From NCBI GenBank assembly GCA_964016885.1, contig OZ024741.1:413602812-413666811 (forward strand): DNA of 64,000 nt, written 5' to 3'. Position 1 is the first letter of the stretch; each line of letters begins with the position of its first letter. The stretch comes from Eledone cirrhosa. Lineage: Eukaryota > Mollusca > Cephalopoda > Octopoda > Eledonidae. Below, piece after piece: positions 39,201-52,470 of this stretch. The notes under the pieces are model-generated. The model ran no database searches, was not told the origin of the DNA, and saw only the letters and a program-made list of their open reading frames with translations. The position numbers and the translations under genes are program-made.

Positions 39201-41226
39201 ATCTCCAAATTGAGAGATCACAGCTCTGATATTACAGGCATGTGGTTAGAATGTCTCATGAAAGAATCTCTGGATTGAGAGATCACAGCTCTGATACTTC
39301 AGACATGTGGTTAGAATGTCTCAGGAAAGAACCTCTGAATTGAGAGATCACAGTTCTGATACTATGGACATGTGGTTAGAACGTCTCAGGAAATTTTCTC
39401 CAAATTGAGAGATCACAGCTCTGATATTACAGACATGTGGTTAGAAAGTCTCATGAAAGAATCTCTAAATTGAGAGATCACAGCTCTGATATTACAGACA
39501 TGTGGTTATAATGTCTCATGAAAGAATCACTGGATTGAGAGATCACAGCTCTGATACTACAGACATGTGGTTAGAATGTCGCAGGAAAGAATCTCTGGAT
39601 TTAGAGATCACAGCTCTGATATTACAGACATGTGGTTATAATGTCTCATGAAAGAATCACTGGATTGAGAGATCACAGCTCTGATACTATGGACATGTGG
39701 TTAGAATGTCTTAGGAAAGAATCTCCAAATTGAGAGATCACAGCTCTGATATTACAGGCATGTGGTTAGAATGACTCATGAAAAAATCACTGGATTGAGA
39801 GATCACAGCTCTGATACTACAGACATGTGGTTAGAACGTCTCAGGAAAGAATCACTGGATTGAGAGATCACAGCTCTGATACTACAGACATGTGGTTAGA
39901 ATGTCGCAGGAAAGAATGTCTGGATTGAGAGATCACAGCTCTGATATTACAGATGTGTGGTTAGAATGTCTCAGGAAAGAATTTCTGGATTGAGAGATCA
40001 CAGTTCTGATACTATGGACATGTGGTTAGAATGTCTCAGGAAAGAATCTCCAAATTGAGAGATCACAGCTCTGATACTACAGACATGTGGTTAGAATGTC
40101 TCAGGAAAGAATCACTGGATTGAGAGATCACAGCTCTGATATTACAGACATGTGGTTATAGTGTCTCATGAAAGAATCACTGGATTGAGAGATCACAGCT
40201 CTGATATTACAGACATGGGGTTAGAATGCCTCAGGAAAGAATCTCTGGATTGAGAGATCACAGTTCTGATACTATGAACATGTGGTTAGAATATCTCAGG
40301 AAAGAATCTCCAAATTGAGAGATCTCAGCTCTGATACTACAGACATGTGGTTAGAATGTCTTAGGAAAGAATCTCCAAATTGAGAGATCACAGCTCTGAT
40401 ACTTCAGACATGTGGTAAGAATGTCTCAGGAAAGAATCTCTAAATTGACAGATCACAGCTCTGATACTACAGACATGTGGTTAGAATGTCTCAGGAAAGA
40501 ATCTCTGAATTGAGAGATCACAGTTCTGATACTATGGACATGTGGTTAGAATGTCTCAGGAAATTTTCTCCAAATTGAGAGATCACAGCTCTGATATTAC
40601 AGGCATGTGGTTAGAATGTCTCATGAAAGAATCACTGGATTGAGAGATCACCGCTCTGATTCTACAGACATGTGATTATAATGTCTCATGAAAGAATCAT
40701 AGGATTGAGAGATCACAGCTCTGATACTACAGACATGTGGTTAGAAAGTCTCATGAAAGAATCTCTAAATTGGGAGATCACAGCTCTGATATTACAGACA
40801 TGTGGTTATAATGTCTCATGAAAGAATCACTGGATTGAGAGATCACAGCTCTGATACTACAGACATGTGGTTAGAATGTCGCAGGAAAGAATCTCTGGAT
40901 TGAGAGATCACAGCACTGATATTACAGACATGTGGTTATAATGTCTCATGAAAGAATCACTGGATTGAGAGATCACAGCTCTGATACTATGGACATGTGG
41001 TTAGAATTTCTTAGGAAAGAATCTCCAAATTGAGAGATCACAGCTCTGATATTACAAGCATGTGGTTAGAATGTCTCATGAAAAAATCACTGGATTGAGA
41101 GATCACAGCTCTGATACTACAGACATGTGGTTAGAACGTCTCAGGAAAGAATCACTGGATTGAGAGATCACAGTTCTGATACTACAGACATGTGGTTAGA
41201 ATGTCGCAGAAAAGAATGTCCAAATT
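36287..41226 (+). repeat. Higher-order repeat family B, unit 1 (76 monomers, 4,940 bp)
   Basis: Begins after the GTCGCAGAAAAGAATGTCC unit with ATTACAGATATG. Marker order: CATGAAAAAATC, AAACAATATCTG (36921), GATACGACAG, an EcoRI unit (37322), GACAAGTGG (37614), ATGTCCTGAGAAAG, TACCGATATGTGG with TTGATTGATAG, CAGATCTGATACTATGG, AACCTCTGAATT, GGATTTAGAG, GAGATCTCAG, GTGGTAAG and CACCGCTCTGATTC. The same order returns from 41227. TTGATTGATAG here against TTGATTGACAG in family A is a clear family-specific base. Private bases include CTAATACTAC near 37592 and GTCACATG near 38995. Confidence 0.85.
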
Positions 41227-44200
41227 GAGAGATCACAGCTCTGATATTACAGATATGTGGTTAGAATGTCTCAGGAAAGAATCACTGGATTGAGAGATCA
41301 CAGCTCTGATACTACAGACATGTGGTTATAATGTCTCAGGAAACAATCTCTGAATTGAGAGATCACAGCTTTGATACTACAGACATGTGGTTAGAATGTC
41401 TCAGGAAAGAATCACTGGATTGAGAGATCACAGCTCTGATACTACAGACATGTGGTTATAATGTCTCATGAAAAAATCACTGGATTGAGAGATCACAGCT
41501 CTGATACTACAGACATGTGGTTAGAACATCTCAGGAAAGAATCACTGGATTGAGAGATCACAGTTCTGATACTATGGACATGTGTTTAGAATGTCTCAGG
41601 AAAGAATCTCCAAATTGAGAGATCACAGCTCTGATACTACAGACATGTGGTTAGAATGTCTCATGAAAGAATCACTGGATTGAGAGATCACAGCTCTGAT
41701 ACTACAGACATGTGGTTAGAATGTCTCAGGAAATAATCTCCAAATTGAGAGATCACAGCTCTGATACTACAGACATGTGGTTAGAATGTCTCAGGAAAGA
41801 ATCACTGGATTGTGAGATCACAGCTCTGATACTACAGACATGTGGTTAGAATGTCTCAGGAAAGAATCTCTGGATTGGGAGATCACAGTTCTGATACTAT
41901 GGACATGTGGTTAGAATGTCTCAGGAAAGAATCTCCAAATTGAGAGATCACAGCTCTGATACGACAGACATGTGGTTAGAATGTCTCAGGAAAGAATCAC
42001 TGGATTGAGAGATCACAGCTCTGATACTACAGACATGTGGTTAGAATGTCGCAGGAAAGAATCTCTGGATTGAGAGATCACAGCTCTGATACTTCAGACA
42101 TGTGGTTAGAATGTCTCAGGAAAGAATATCTGAATTCAGAGATCACAGTTCTGATACTATGGACATGTGGTTAGAATGTCTCAGGAAATTTTCTCCAAAT
42201 TGAGAGATCACAGCTCTGATATTACAGGCATGTGGTTAGAATGTCTCATGAAGGAATCACTGGATTGAAAGATCACAGCTCTGATACTACAGACATGTGG
42301 TTAGAACATCTCAGGAAAGAATCTCCAAATTGAGAGATCACAGCTCTGATATTACAGACATGTGGTTAGAATGTCTCAGGAAAGAATCACTGGATTGAGA
42401 GATCACAGCTCTGATACTACAGACAAGTGGTTAGAATGTCGCAGGAAAGAATGTCTGGATTGAGAGATCACAGCTCTGATACTTCAGACATGTGGTTAGA
42501 ATGTCTTAGGAAAGAATCTCCAAATTGAGAGATCACAGCTCTGATATTACAGGCATGTCCTGAGAAAGTCTCATGAAAGAATCACTGGATTGAGAGATCA
42601 CAGCTCTGATGCTACAGACATGTGGTTAGAATGTCTCATGAAAGAATCACTGGATTGAGAGATCACAGCTCTGATACTATGGACATGTGGTTAGAATGTC
42701 TTAGGAAAGAATCTCTGAATTGAGAGATCACAGCTCTGATATTACAGGCATGTGGTTAGAATGTCTCATGAAAGAATCATTGGATTGAGAGATCACAGCT
42801 CTGATGCTACAGACATGTGGTTAGAATGTCTCATGAAAGAATCACTGGATTGAGAGATCACAGCTCTGATGCTACAGACATGTGGTTATAATGTCTCATG
42901 AAAGAATCACTGGATTGAGAGATCACAGCTCTGATACTACAGACATGTGGTCAGAATGTCTCAGGAAAGAATCTCCAAATTGAGAGATCACAGCTCTGAT
43001 ACTACAGACATGTGGTTAGAATGTCTCAGGAAAGAATCACTGGATTGAGAGGTCACAGCTCTGATACTACAGACATGTGGTTAGAATGTCACAGGAAAGA
43101 ATCTCTGGATTGAGAGATCACAGCTCTGATATTACCGATATGTGGTTAGAACGTCTCAGGAAAGTATTTCTTGATTGATAGATCACAGTTCTGATACTAT
43201 GGACATGTGGTTAGAATGTCTTAGGAAAGAATCTCCAGATTGAGAGATCACAGCTCTGATATTACAGACATGTGGTTAGAATGTCTCATGAAAGAATCAC
43301 TGGATTGAGATATCACAGCTCTGATACTACAGACATGTGGTTAGAATGTCTCAGGAAAGAATCTCTGGATTGAGAGATCACAGCTCTGATACTTCAGACA
43401 TGTGGTTAGAATGTCTCAGGAAAGAATCTCCAAATTGAGAGATCACAGCTCTGATACTACAGACATGTGTTTAGAATGTCTCAGGAAAGAATCTCTGAAT
43501 TGAGAGATCACAGATCTGATACTATGGACATGTGGTTAGAATGTCTCAGGAAATGTTCTCCAAATTGAGAGATCACAGCTCTGATATTACAGGCATGTGG
43601 TTAGAATGTCTCATGAAAGAATCACTGGATTGAGAGATCACAGCTCTGATACTACAGACATGTGGTCAGAATGTCTCAGGAAAGAATCTCTGAATTGAGA
43701 GATCACAGCTCTGATACTATGGACATGTGGTTAGAATGTCTCAAGAAAGAATCTCCAAATTGAGAGATCACAGCTCTGATACTACAGACATGTGGTTAGA
43801 ATGTCTCATGAAAGAATCACTGGATTGAGAGATCACAGCTCTGATACTACAGACATGTGGTTAGAATGTCGCAGGAAAGAATCTCTGGATTGAGAGATCA
43901 CAGCTCTGATATTACAGACATGTGGTTATAATGTCTCATGAAAGAATCACTGGATTGAGAGATCACAGCTCTGATACTATAGACATGTGGTTAGAATGTC
44001 GTAGGAAAGAATCTCCAAATTGAGAGATCACAGCTCTGATATTACAGGCATGTGGTTAGAATGTGTCATGAAAGAATCTCTGGATTGAGAGATCACAGCT
44101 CTGATACTTCAGACATGTGGTTAGAATGTCTCAGGAAAGAACCTCTGAATTGAGAGATCACAGTTCTGATACTATGGACATGTGGTTAGAATGTCTCAGG

Positions 44201-45971
44201 AAATTTTCTCCAAATTGAGAGATCACAGCTCTGATATTACAGACATGTGGTTAGAAAGTCTCATGAAAGAATCTCTAAATTGAGAGATCACAGCTCTGAT
44301 ATTACAGACATGTGGTTATAATGTCTCATGAAAGAATCACTGGATTGAGAGATCACAGCTCTGATACTACAGACATGTGGTTAGAATGTCGCAGGAAAGA
44401 ATCTCTGGATTTAGAGATCACAGCTCTGATATTACAGACATGTGGTTATAATGTCTCATGAAAGAATCACTGGATTGAGAGATCACAGCTCTGATACTAT
44501 GGACATGTGGTTAGAATGTCTTAGGAAAGAATCTCCAAATTGAGAGATCACAGCTCTGATATTACAGGCATGTGGTTAGAATGTCTCATGAAAAAATCAC
44601 TGGATTGAGAGATCACAGCTCTGATACTACAGACATGTGGTTAGAACGTCTCAGGAAAGAATCACTGGATTGAGAGATCACAGCTCTGATACTACAGACA
44701 TGTGGTTAGAATGTCGCAGGAAAGAATGTCTGGATTGAGAGATCACAGCTCTGATATTACAGATGTGTGGTTAGAATGTCTCAGGAAAGAATTTCTGGAT
44801 TGAGAGATCACAGTTCTGATACTATGGACATGGGGTTAGAATGTCTCAGGAAAGAATCTCCAAATTGAGAGATCACAGCTCTGATACTACAGACATGTGG
44901 TTAGAATGTCTCAGGAAAGAATCACTGGATTGAGAGATCACAGCTCTGATATTACAGACATGTGGTTATAATGTCTCATGAAAGAATCACTGGATTGAGA
45001 GATCACAGCTCTGATATTACAGACATGGGGTTAGAATGCCTCAGGAAAGAATCTCTGGATTGAGAGATCACAGTTCTGATACTATGAACATGTGGTTAGA
45101 ATATCTCAGGAAAGAATCTCCAAATTGAGAGATCTCAGCTCTGATATTACAGGCATGTGGTTAGAATGTCTCATGAAAGAATCACTGGATTGAGAGATCA
45201 CAGCTCTGATACTACAGACATGTGGTTAGAATGTCTTAGGAAAGAATCTCCAAATTGAGAGATCACAGCTCTGATACTTCAGACATGTGGTAAGAATGTC
45301 TCAGGAAAGAATCTCTAAATTGACAGATCACAGCTCTGATACTACAGACATCTGGTTAGAATGTCTCAGGAAAGAATCTCTGAATTGAGAGATCACAGTT
45401 CTGATACTATGGACATGTGGTTAGAATGTCTCAGGAAATTTTCTCCAAATTGAGAGATCACAGCTCTGATATTACAGGCATGTGGTTAGAATGTCACATG
45501 AAAGAATCACTGGATTGAGAGATCACCGCTCTGATTCTACAGACATGTGATTATAATGTCTCATGAAAGAATCATAGGATTGAGAGATCACAGCTCTGAT
45601 ACTACAGACATGTGGTTAGAAAGTCTCATGAAAGAATCTCTAAATTGAGAGATCACAGCTCTGATATTACAGACATGTGGTTATAATGTCTCATGAAAGA
45701 ATCACTGGATTGAGAGATCACAGCTCTGATACTATGGACATGTGGTTAGAATGTCTTAGGAAAGAATCTCCAAATTGAGAGATCACAGCTCTGATATTAC
45801 AAGCATGTGGTTAGAATGTCTCATGAAAAAATCACTGGATTGAGAGATCACAGCTCTGATACTACAGACATGTGGTTAGAACGTCTCAGGAAAGAATCAC
45901 TGGATTGAGAGATCACAGTTCTGATACTACAGACATGTGGTTAGAATGTCGCAGGAAAGAATGTCTGGATT
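41227..45971 (+). repeat. Higher-order repeat family B, unit 2 (73 monomers, 4,745 bp)
   Basis: Repeats unit 1 first at 4,940 bp, then at 4,810 bp after losing the two AAACAATATCTG-side monomers near 41.8 kb, then at 4,875 bp after gaining one CATGAAAG/CACTGG unit near 45.17 kb (CACCGCTCTG at 40649 and 45524). Differences from unit 1 in the shared part are sparse: GAGAGGTCAC near 43049, GTGTCATG near 44063, ATCTGGTTAG near 45350 and a few more. This marks a recent duplication. Confidence 0.84.
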
Positions 45972-46556
45972 GAAAGATCACAGCTTTGATGCTACAGACA
46001 TGTGGTTAGAATATCTCAGGAAAGAATCACTGGATTGAGAGATCACAGCTCTGATACTACAGACATGTGGTTATAATGTCTCATGAAAAAATCACTGGAT
46101 TGAGAGATCACAGCTCTGATACTACAGACATGTGGTTAGAACATCTCAGGAAAGAATCACTGGATTGAGAGATCACAGTTCTGATACTATGGACATGTGG
46201 TTAGAATGTCTCAGGAAAGAATCTCCAAATTGAGAGATCACAGCTCTGATACTACAGACATGTGGTTAGAATGTCTCATGAAAGAATCACTGGATTGAGA
46301 GATCACAGCTCTGATACTTCAGACATGTGGTAAGAATGTCTCAGCAAAGAATCTCTAAATTGACAGATCACAGCTCTGATACTACAGACATGTGGTTAGA
46401 ATGTCTCAGGAAAGAATCTCTGAATTGAGAGATCACAGTTCTGATACTATGGACATGTGGTTAGAATGTCTCAGGAAATTTTCTCCAAATTGAGAGATCA
46501 CAGCTCTGATATTACAGGCATGTGGTTAGAATGTCTCATGAAAGAATCACTGGATT
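45972..46556 (+). repeat. Nine monomers at a family B boundary
   Basis: Opens with GAAAGATCACAGCTTTGATGC, a combination not seen elsewhere, and continues with CATGAAAAAATC, AACATCTC, GTGGTAAG (with a private CAGCAAAG), TTGACAG and AAATTTTCTCC units. These are family B monomers in a shortened order and end at the block shared with the right edge. Confidence 0.65.
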
Positions 46557-47075
46557 GAGAGATCACAGCTCTGATGCTACAGACATGTGGTTAGAATGTC
46601 TCAGGAAAGAATCTCCAAATTGAGAGATCTCAGCTCTGATATTACAGGCATGTGGTTAGAATGTCTCATGAAAGAATCACTGGATTGAGAGATCACAGCT
46701 CTGATACTACAGACATGTGGTTAGAATGTCTTAGGAAATTTTCTCCAAATTGAGAGATCACAGCTCTGATATTACAGACATGGGGTTAGAATGCCTCAGG
46801 AAAGAATCTCTGGATTGAGAGATCACAGTTCTGATACTATGGACATGTGGTTAGAATGTCTCAGTAAAGAATCTTCAATTGAGAGATCACAGCTCTGATA
46901 CTACAGACATGTGGTTAGAATGTCTCAGGAAAGAATCTCTTAATTGAGAGATCACAGCTCTGATACTACAGACATCTGGTTAGAATATCTCAGGAAAGAA
47001 TCACTGGATTGAGAGATGACAGCTCTGATACTACAGACATGTGGTTAGAATGTCCCAGGAAAGAATCTCTGAATT
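46557..47075 (+). repeat. Internal copy of the right-edge block (eight monomers)
   Basis: Carries GATGCTACAG, GAGATCTCAG, AAATTTTCTCC, GGGGTTAGAATGCC, CAGTAAAGAATCTTCAATTG (a 64-bp unit), CTCTTAATT, ACATCTGGTTAGAATATC, GAGATGACAG and GTCCCAGG variants in that order. The same series, including the 1-bp deletion, lies at 62092-62610, 15,535 bp (239 monomers) away. It is followed here by family B units and there by the right flank. Confidence 0.86.
46817..46880 (+). repeat. 64-bp monomer (-1)
   Basis: CAGTAAAGAATCTTCAATTG replaces the CAGGAAAGAATCTCCAAATTG type and is one base short. The identical unit recurs at 62352-62415, so both descend from one deletion event. Confidence 0.9.
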
Positions 47076-47080
47076 GAGAG

Positions 47081-47094
47081 ATCACAGCTGTGAT
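47081..47094. other. Perfect 14-bp palindrome from a single change
   Basis: ATCACAGCTGTGAT is a perfect inverted repeat. The usual sequence at monomer bases 6-19, ATCACAGCTCTGAT, is the same palindrome with one mismatched pair (C10/C15). The change at 47090 to G completes it. It is the only perfect version I noticed; a role is not shown. Confidence 0.85.
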
Positions 47095-50000
47095 ATTACA
47101 GACATGTGATTATAATGTCTCATGAAAGAATCATAGGATTGAGAGATCACAGCTCTGATACTACAGACATGTGGTTCGAAAGTCTCATGAAAGAATCTCT
47201 AAATTGAGAGATCACAGCTCTGATATTACAGACATGTGGTTATAATGTCTCATGAAAGAATCACTGGATTGAGAGATCACAGCTCTGATACTACAGACAT
47301 GTGGTTAGAATGTCGCAGGAAAGAATCTCTGGATTGAGAGATCACAGCACTGATATTACAAACATGTGGTTATAATGTCTCATGAAAGAATCACTGGATT
47401 GAGAGATCACAGCTCTGATACTATGGACATGTGGTTAGAATGTCTTAGGAAAGAATCTCCAAATTGAGAGATCACAGCTCTGATATTACAAGCATGTGGT
47501 TAGAATGTCTCAGGAAAGAATCACTGGATTGAGAGATCACAGCTCTGATACTACAGACATGTGGTTATAATGTCTCATGAAAAAATCACTGGATTGAGAG
47601 ATCACAGCTCTGATACTACAGACATGTGGTTAGAACATCTCAGGAAAGAATCACTGGATTGAGAGATCACAGTTCTGATACTATGGACATGTGGTTAGAA
47701 TGTCTCAGGAAAGAATCTCCAATTTGAGAGATCACAGCTCTGATACTACAGACATGTGGTTAGAATGTCTCATGAAAGAATCACTGGATTGAGAGATCAC
47801 AGCTCTGATACTACAGACATGTGGTTAGAATGTCTCAGGAAATAATCTCCAAATTGAGAGATCACAGCTCTGATACTACAGACATGTGGTTAGAATGTCT
47901 CAGGAAAGAATCACTGGATTGAGAGGTCACAGCTCTGATACTACAGACATGTGGTTATAATGTCTCAGGAAACAATATCTGAATTGAGAGATCACAGCTT
48001 TGATACTACAGACATATGGTTAGAGTGACTCATGAAAGAATCACTGGATTGTGAGATCACAGCTCTGATACTACAGACATGTGGTTAGAATGTCTCAGGA
48101 AAGAATCTCTGGATTGAGAGATCACAGTTCTGATACTATGGACATGTGGTTAGAATGTCTCAGGAAAGAATCTCCAAATTGAGAGATCACAGCTCTGATA
48201 CGACAGACATGTGGTTAGAATGTCTCAGGAAAGAATCACTGGATTGAGAGATCACAGCTCTGATACTACAGACATGTGGTTAGAATGTCTCAGGAAAGAA
48301 TATCTGAATTCAGAGATCACAGTTCTGATACTATGCACATGTGGTTAGAATGTCTCAGGAAATTTTCTCCAAATTGAGAGATCACAGCTCTGATATTACA
48401 GGCATGTGGTTAGAATGTCTCATGAAGGAATCACTGGATTGAAAGATCACAGCTCTGATACTACAGACATGTGGTTAGAACATCTCAGGAAAGAATCTCC
48501 AAATTGAGAGATCACAGCTCTGATATTACAGACATGTGGTTAGAATGTCTCAGGAAAGAATCACTGGATTGAGAGATCACAGCTCTGATACTACAGACAA
48601 GTGGTTAGAATGTCGCAGGAAAGAATGTCTGGATTGAGAGATCACAGCTCTGATACTTCAGACATGTGGTTAGAATGTCTTAGGAAAGAATCTCCAAATT
48701 GAGAGATCACAGCTCTGATATTACAGGCATGTCCTGACAAAGTCTCATGAAAGATTCACTGGATTGAGAGATCACAGCTCTGATGCTACAGACATGTGGT
48801 TAGAATGTCTCATGAAAGAATCACTGGATTGAGAGATCACAGCTCTGATACTATGGACATGTGGTTAGAATGTCTTAGGAAAGAATCTCTGAATTGAGAG
48901 AACACAGCTCTGATATTACAGGCATGTGGTTAGAATGTCTCATGAAAGAATCATTGGATTGAGAGATCACAGCTCTGATGCTACAGACATGTGGTTAGAA
49001 TGTCTCATGAAAGAATCACTGGATTGAGAGATCACAGCTCTGATGCTACAGACATGTGGTTAGAATGTCTCATGAAAGAATCACTGGATTGAGAGATCAC
49101 AGCTCTGATACTACAGACATGTGGTCAGAATGTCTCAGGAAAGAATCTCCAAATTGAGAGATCACAGCTCTGATACTACAGACATGTGGTTAGAATGTCT
49201 CAGGAAAGAATCACTGGATTGAGAGATCACAGCTCTGATACTACAGACATGTGGTTAGAATGTCACAGGAAAGAATCTCTGGATTGAGAGATCACAGCTC
49301 TGATATTACCGATATGTGGTTAGAACGTCTCAGGAAAGTATTTCTTGATTGATAGATCACAGTTCTGATACTATGGACATGTGGTTAGAATGTCTTAGGA
49401 AAGAATCTCCAGATTGAGAGATCACAGCTCTGATATTACAGACATGTGGTTAGAATGTCTCATGAAAGAATCACTGGATTGAGAGATCACAGATCTGATA
49501 CTATGGACATGTGGTTAGAATGTCTCAGGAAATGTTCTCCAAATTGAGAGATCACAGCTCTGATATTATAGGCATGTGGTTAGAATGTCTCATGAAAGAA
49601 TCACTGGATTGAGAGATCACAGCTCTGATACTACAGACATGTGGTCAGAATGTCTCAGGAAAGAATCTCTGAATTGAGAGATCACAGCTCTGATACTATG
49701 GACATGTGGTTAGAACGTCTCAAGAAAGAATCTCCAAATTGAGAGATGACAGCTCTGATACTACAGACATGTGGTTAGAATGTCTTAGGAAAGAATCTCC
49801 AAGTTGAGAGATCACAGCTCTGATATTACAGACATGTGATTATAATGTCTGATGAAAGAATCATTGGATTGAGAGATCACAGCTCTGATACTACAGACAT
49901 GTGGTTAGAAAGTCTCATGAAAGAATCTCTAAATTGAGAGATCACAGCTCTGATATTACAGACATGTGGTTATAATGTCTCATGAAAGAATCACTGGATT

Positions 50001-50195
50001 GAGAGATCACAGCTCTGATACTACAGACATGTGGTTAGAATGTCACAGGAAAGAATCTCTGGATTGAGAGATCACAGCTCTGATATTACAGACATGTGGT
50101 TATAATGTCTCATGAAAGAATCACTGGATTGAGAGATCACAGCTCTGATACTATAGACATGTGGTTAGAATGTCGTAGGAAAGAATCTGCAAATT

Positions 50196-51820
50196 GAGAG
50201 ATCACAGCTCTGATATTACAGGCATGTGGTTAGAATGTCTCATGAAAAAATCACTGGATTGAGAGATCACAGCTCTGATACTACAGACATGTGGTTAGAA
50301 CGTCTCAGGAAAGAATCACTGGATTGAGAGATCACAGCTCTGATACTACAGACATGTGGTTAGAATGTCGCAGGAAAGAATGTCTGGATTGAGAGATCAC
50401 AGCTCTGATATTACAGATGTGTGGTTAGAATGTCTCAGGAAAGAATTTCTGGATTGAGAGATCACAGTTCTGATACTATGGACATGTGGTTAGAATGTCT
50501 CGGGAAAGAATCTCCAAATTGAGAGATCACAGCTCTGATACTACAGACATGTGGTTAGAATGTCTCAGGAAAGAAATACTGGATTGAGAGATCACAGCTC
50601 TGATATTACAGACATGTGGTTATAATGTCTCATGAAAGAATCACTGGATTGAGAGATCACAGCTCTGATATTACAGACATGGGGTTAGAATGCCTCAGGA
50701 AAGAATCTCTGGATTGAGAGATCACAGTTCTGATACTATGGACATGTGGTTAGAATATCTCAGGAAAGAATCTCCAAATTGAGAGATCTCAGCTCTGATA
50801 TTACAGGCATGTGGTTAGAATGTCTCATGAAAGAATCACTGGATTGAGAGATCACAGCTCTGATACTACAGACATGTGGTTAGAATGTCTTAGGAAAGAA
50901 TCTCCAAATTGAGAGATCACAGCTCTGATACTTCAGACATGTGGTAAGAATGTCTCAGGAAAGAATCTCTAAATTGACACATCACAGCTCTGATACTACA
51001 GACATGTGGTTAGAATGTCTCAGGAAAGAATCTTTGAATTGAGAGATCACAGTTCTGATACTATGGACATGTGGTTAGAATGTCTCAGGAAATTTTCTCC
51101 AAATTGAGAGATCACAGCTCTGATATTACAGACATGTGGTTAGAAAGTCTCATGAAAGAATCTCTAAATTGAGAGATCACAGCTCTGATATTACAGACAT
51201 GTGGTTATAATGTCTCATGAAAGAATCACTGGATTGAGAGATCACAGCTCTGATACTACAGACATGTGGTTAGAATGTCGCAGGAAAGAATCTCTGGATT
51301 GAGAGATCACAGCTCTGATATTACAGACATGTGATTATAATGTCTCATGAAAGAATCACTGGATTGAGAGATCACAGCTCTGATACTATGGACATGTGGT
51401 TAGAATGTCTTAGGAAAGAATCTCCAAATTGAGAGATCACAGCTCTGATATTACAGGCATGTGGTTAGAATGTCTCATGAAAAAATCACTGGATTGAGAG
51501 ATCACAGCTCTGATACTACAGACATGTGGTTAGAACGTCTCAGGAAAGAATCACTGGATTGAGAGATCACAGCTCTGATACTACAGACATGTGGTTAGAA
51601 TGTCGCAGGAAAGAATGTCTGGATTGAGAGATCACAGCTCTGATATTACAGATGTGTGGTTAGAATGTCTCAGGAAAGAATTTCTGGATTGAGAGATCAC
51701 AGTTCTGATACTATGGACATGTGGTTAGAATGTCTCAGGAAAGAATCTCCAAATTGAGAGATCACAGCTCTGATACTACAGACATGTGGTTAGAATGTCT
51801 CAGGAAAGAATCACTGGATT
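50196..51820 (+). repeat. 25-monomer block repeated at 57541-59166 (copy 1)
   Basis: Marked by TCTCGGGAAAG, AAGAAATACTGG (50571), GGGGTTAGAATGCC, GAGATCTCAG, GTGGTAAG, TTGACACATC, CTTTGAATT and two runs ending in CATGAAAAAATC. The copy at +7,345 bp (113 monomers) has the same order. Private here are GACACATCAC and TCTTTGAATT; the other copy has GACAGATCAC and TCTCTGAATT. Confidence 0.83.
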
Positions 51821-52470
51821 GAGAGATCACAGTTCTGATACTATGGACATGTGGTTAAAATGTCTCAGGAAATTTTCTCCAAATTGAGAGATCACAGCTC
51901 TGATATTACAGGCATGTGGTTAGAATGTCTCATGAAAGAATCACTGGATTGAGAGATCACCGCTCTGATTCTACAGACATGTGATTATAATGTCTCATGA
52001 AAGAATCACTGGATTGAGAGATCACAGCTCTGATACTACAGACATGTGGTTAGAATGTCGCAGGAAAGAATCTCTGGATTGAGAGATCACAGCTCTGATA
52101 TTACAGACATGTGGTTATAATGTCTCATGAAAGAATCACTGGATTGAGAGATCACAGCTCTGATACTACAGACATGTGGTTAGAATGTCGCAGGAAAGAA
52201 TCACTGGATTGAGAGATCACAGTTCTGATACTACAGACATGTGGTTAGAATGTCTTAGGAAAGAATCTCCAAATTGAGAGATCACAGCTCTGATATTACA
52301 AGCATGTGGTTAGAATGTCTCATGAAAAAATCACTGGATTGAGAGATCACAGCTCTGATACTACAGACATGTGGTTAGAACGTCTCAGGAAAGAATCACT
52401 GGATTGAGAGATCACAGTTCTGATACTACAGACATGTGGTTAGAATGTCGCAGGAAAGAATGTCTGGATT

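Larger units (their letters stand above)
47076..52470 (+). repeat. Family B, rearranged unit 3 (83 monomers)
   Basis: Family B markers in order: GTGGTTCGAAAG (private), AAACAATATCTG, GATACGACAG, EcoRI (48306), GACAAGTGG (48598), ATGTCCTGACAAAG, TACCGATATGTGG (49305) with TTGATTGATAG, GTCTGATG, CGGGAAAG, AAGAAATACTGG, GAGATCTCAG, GTGGTAAG and CACCGCTCTG. From GACAAGTGG the offset to unit 2 is 6,174 bp (95 monomers less the 1-bp deletion). The CAGATCTGATACTATGG unit follows more closely than in unit 2, showing an internal loss near 49.5 kb. Confidence 0.75.
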
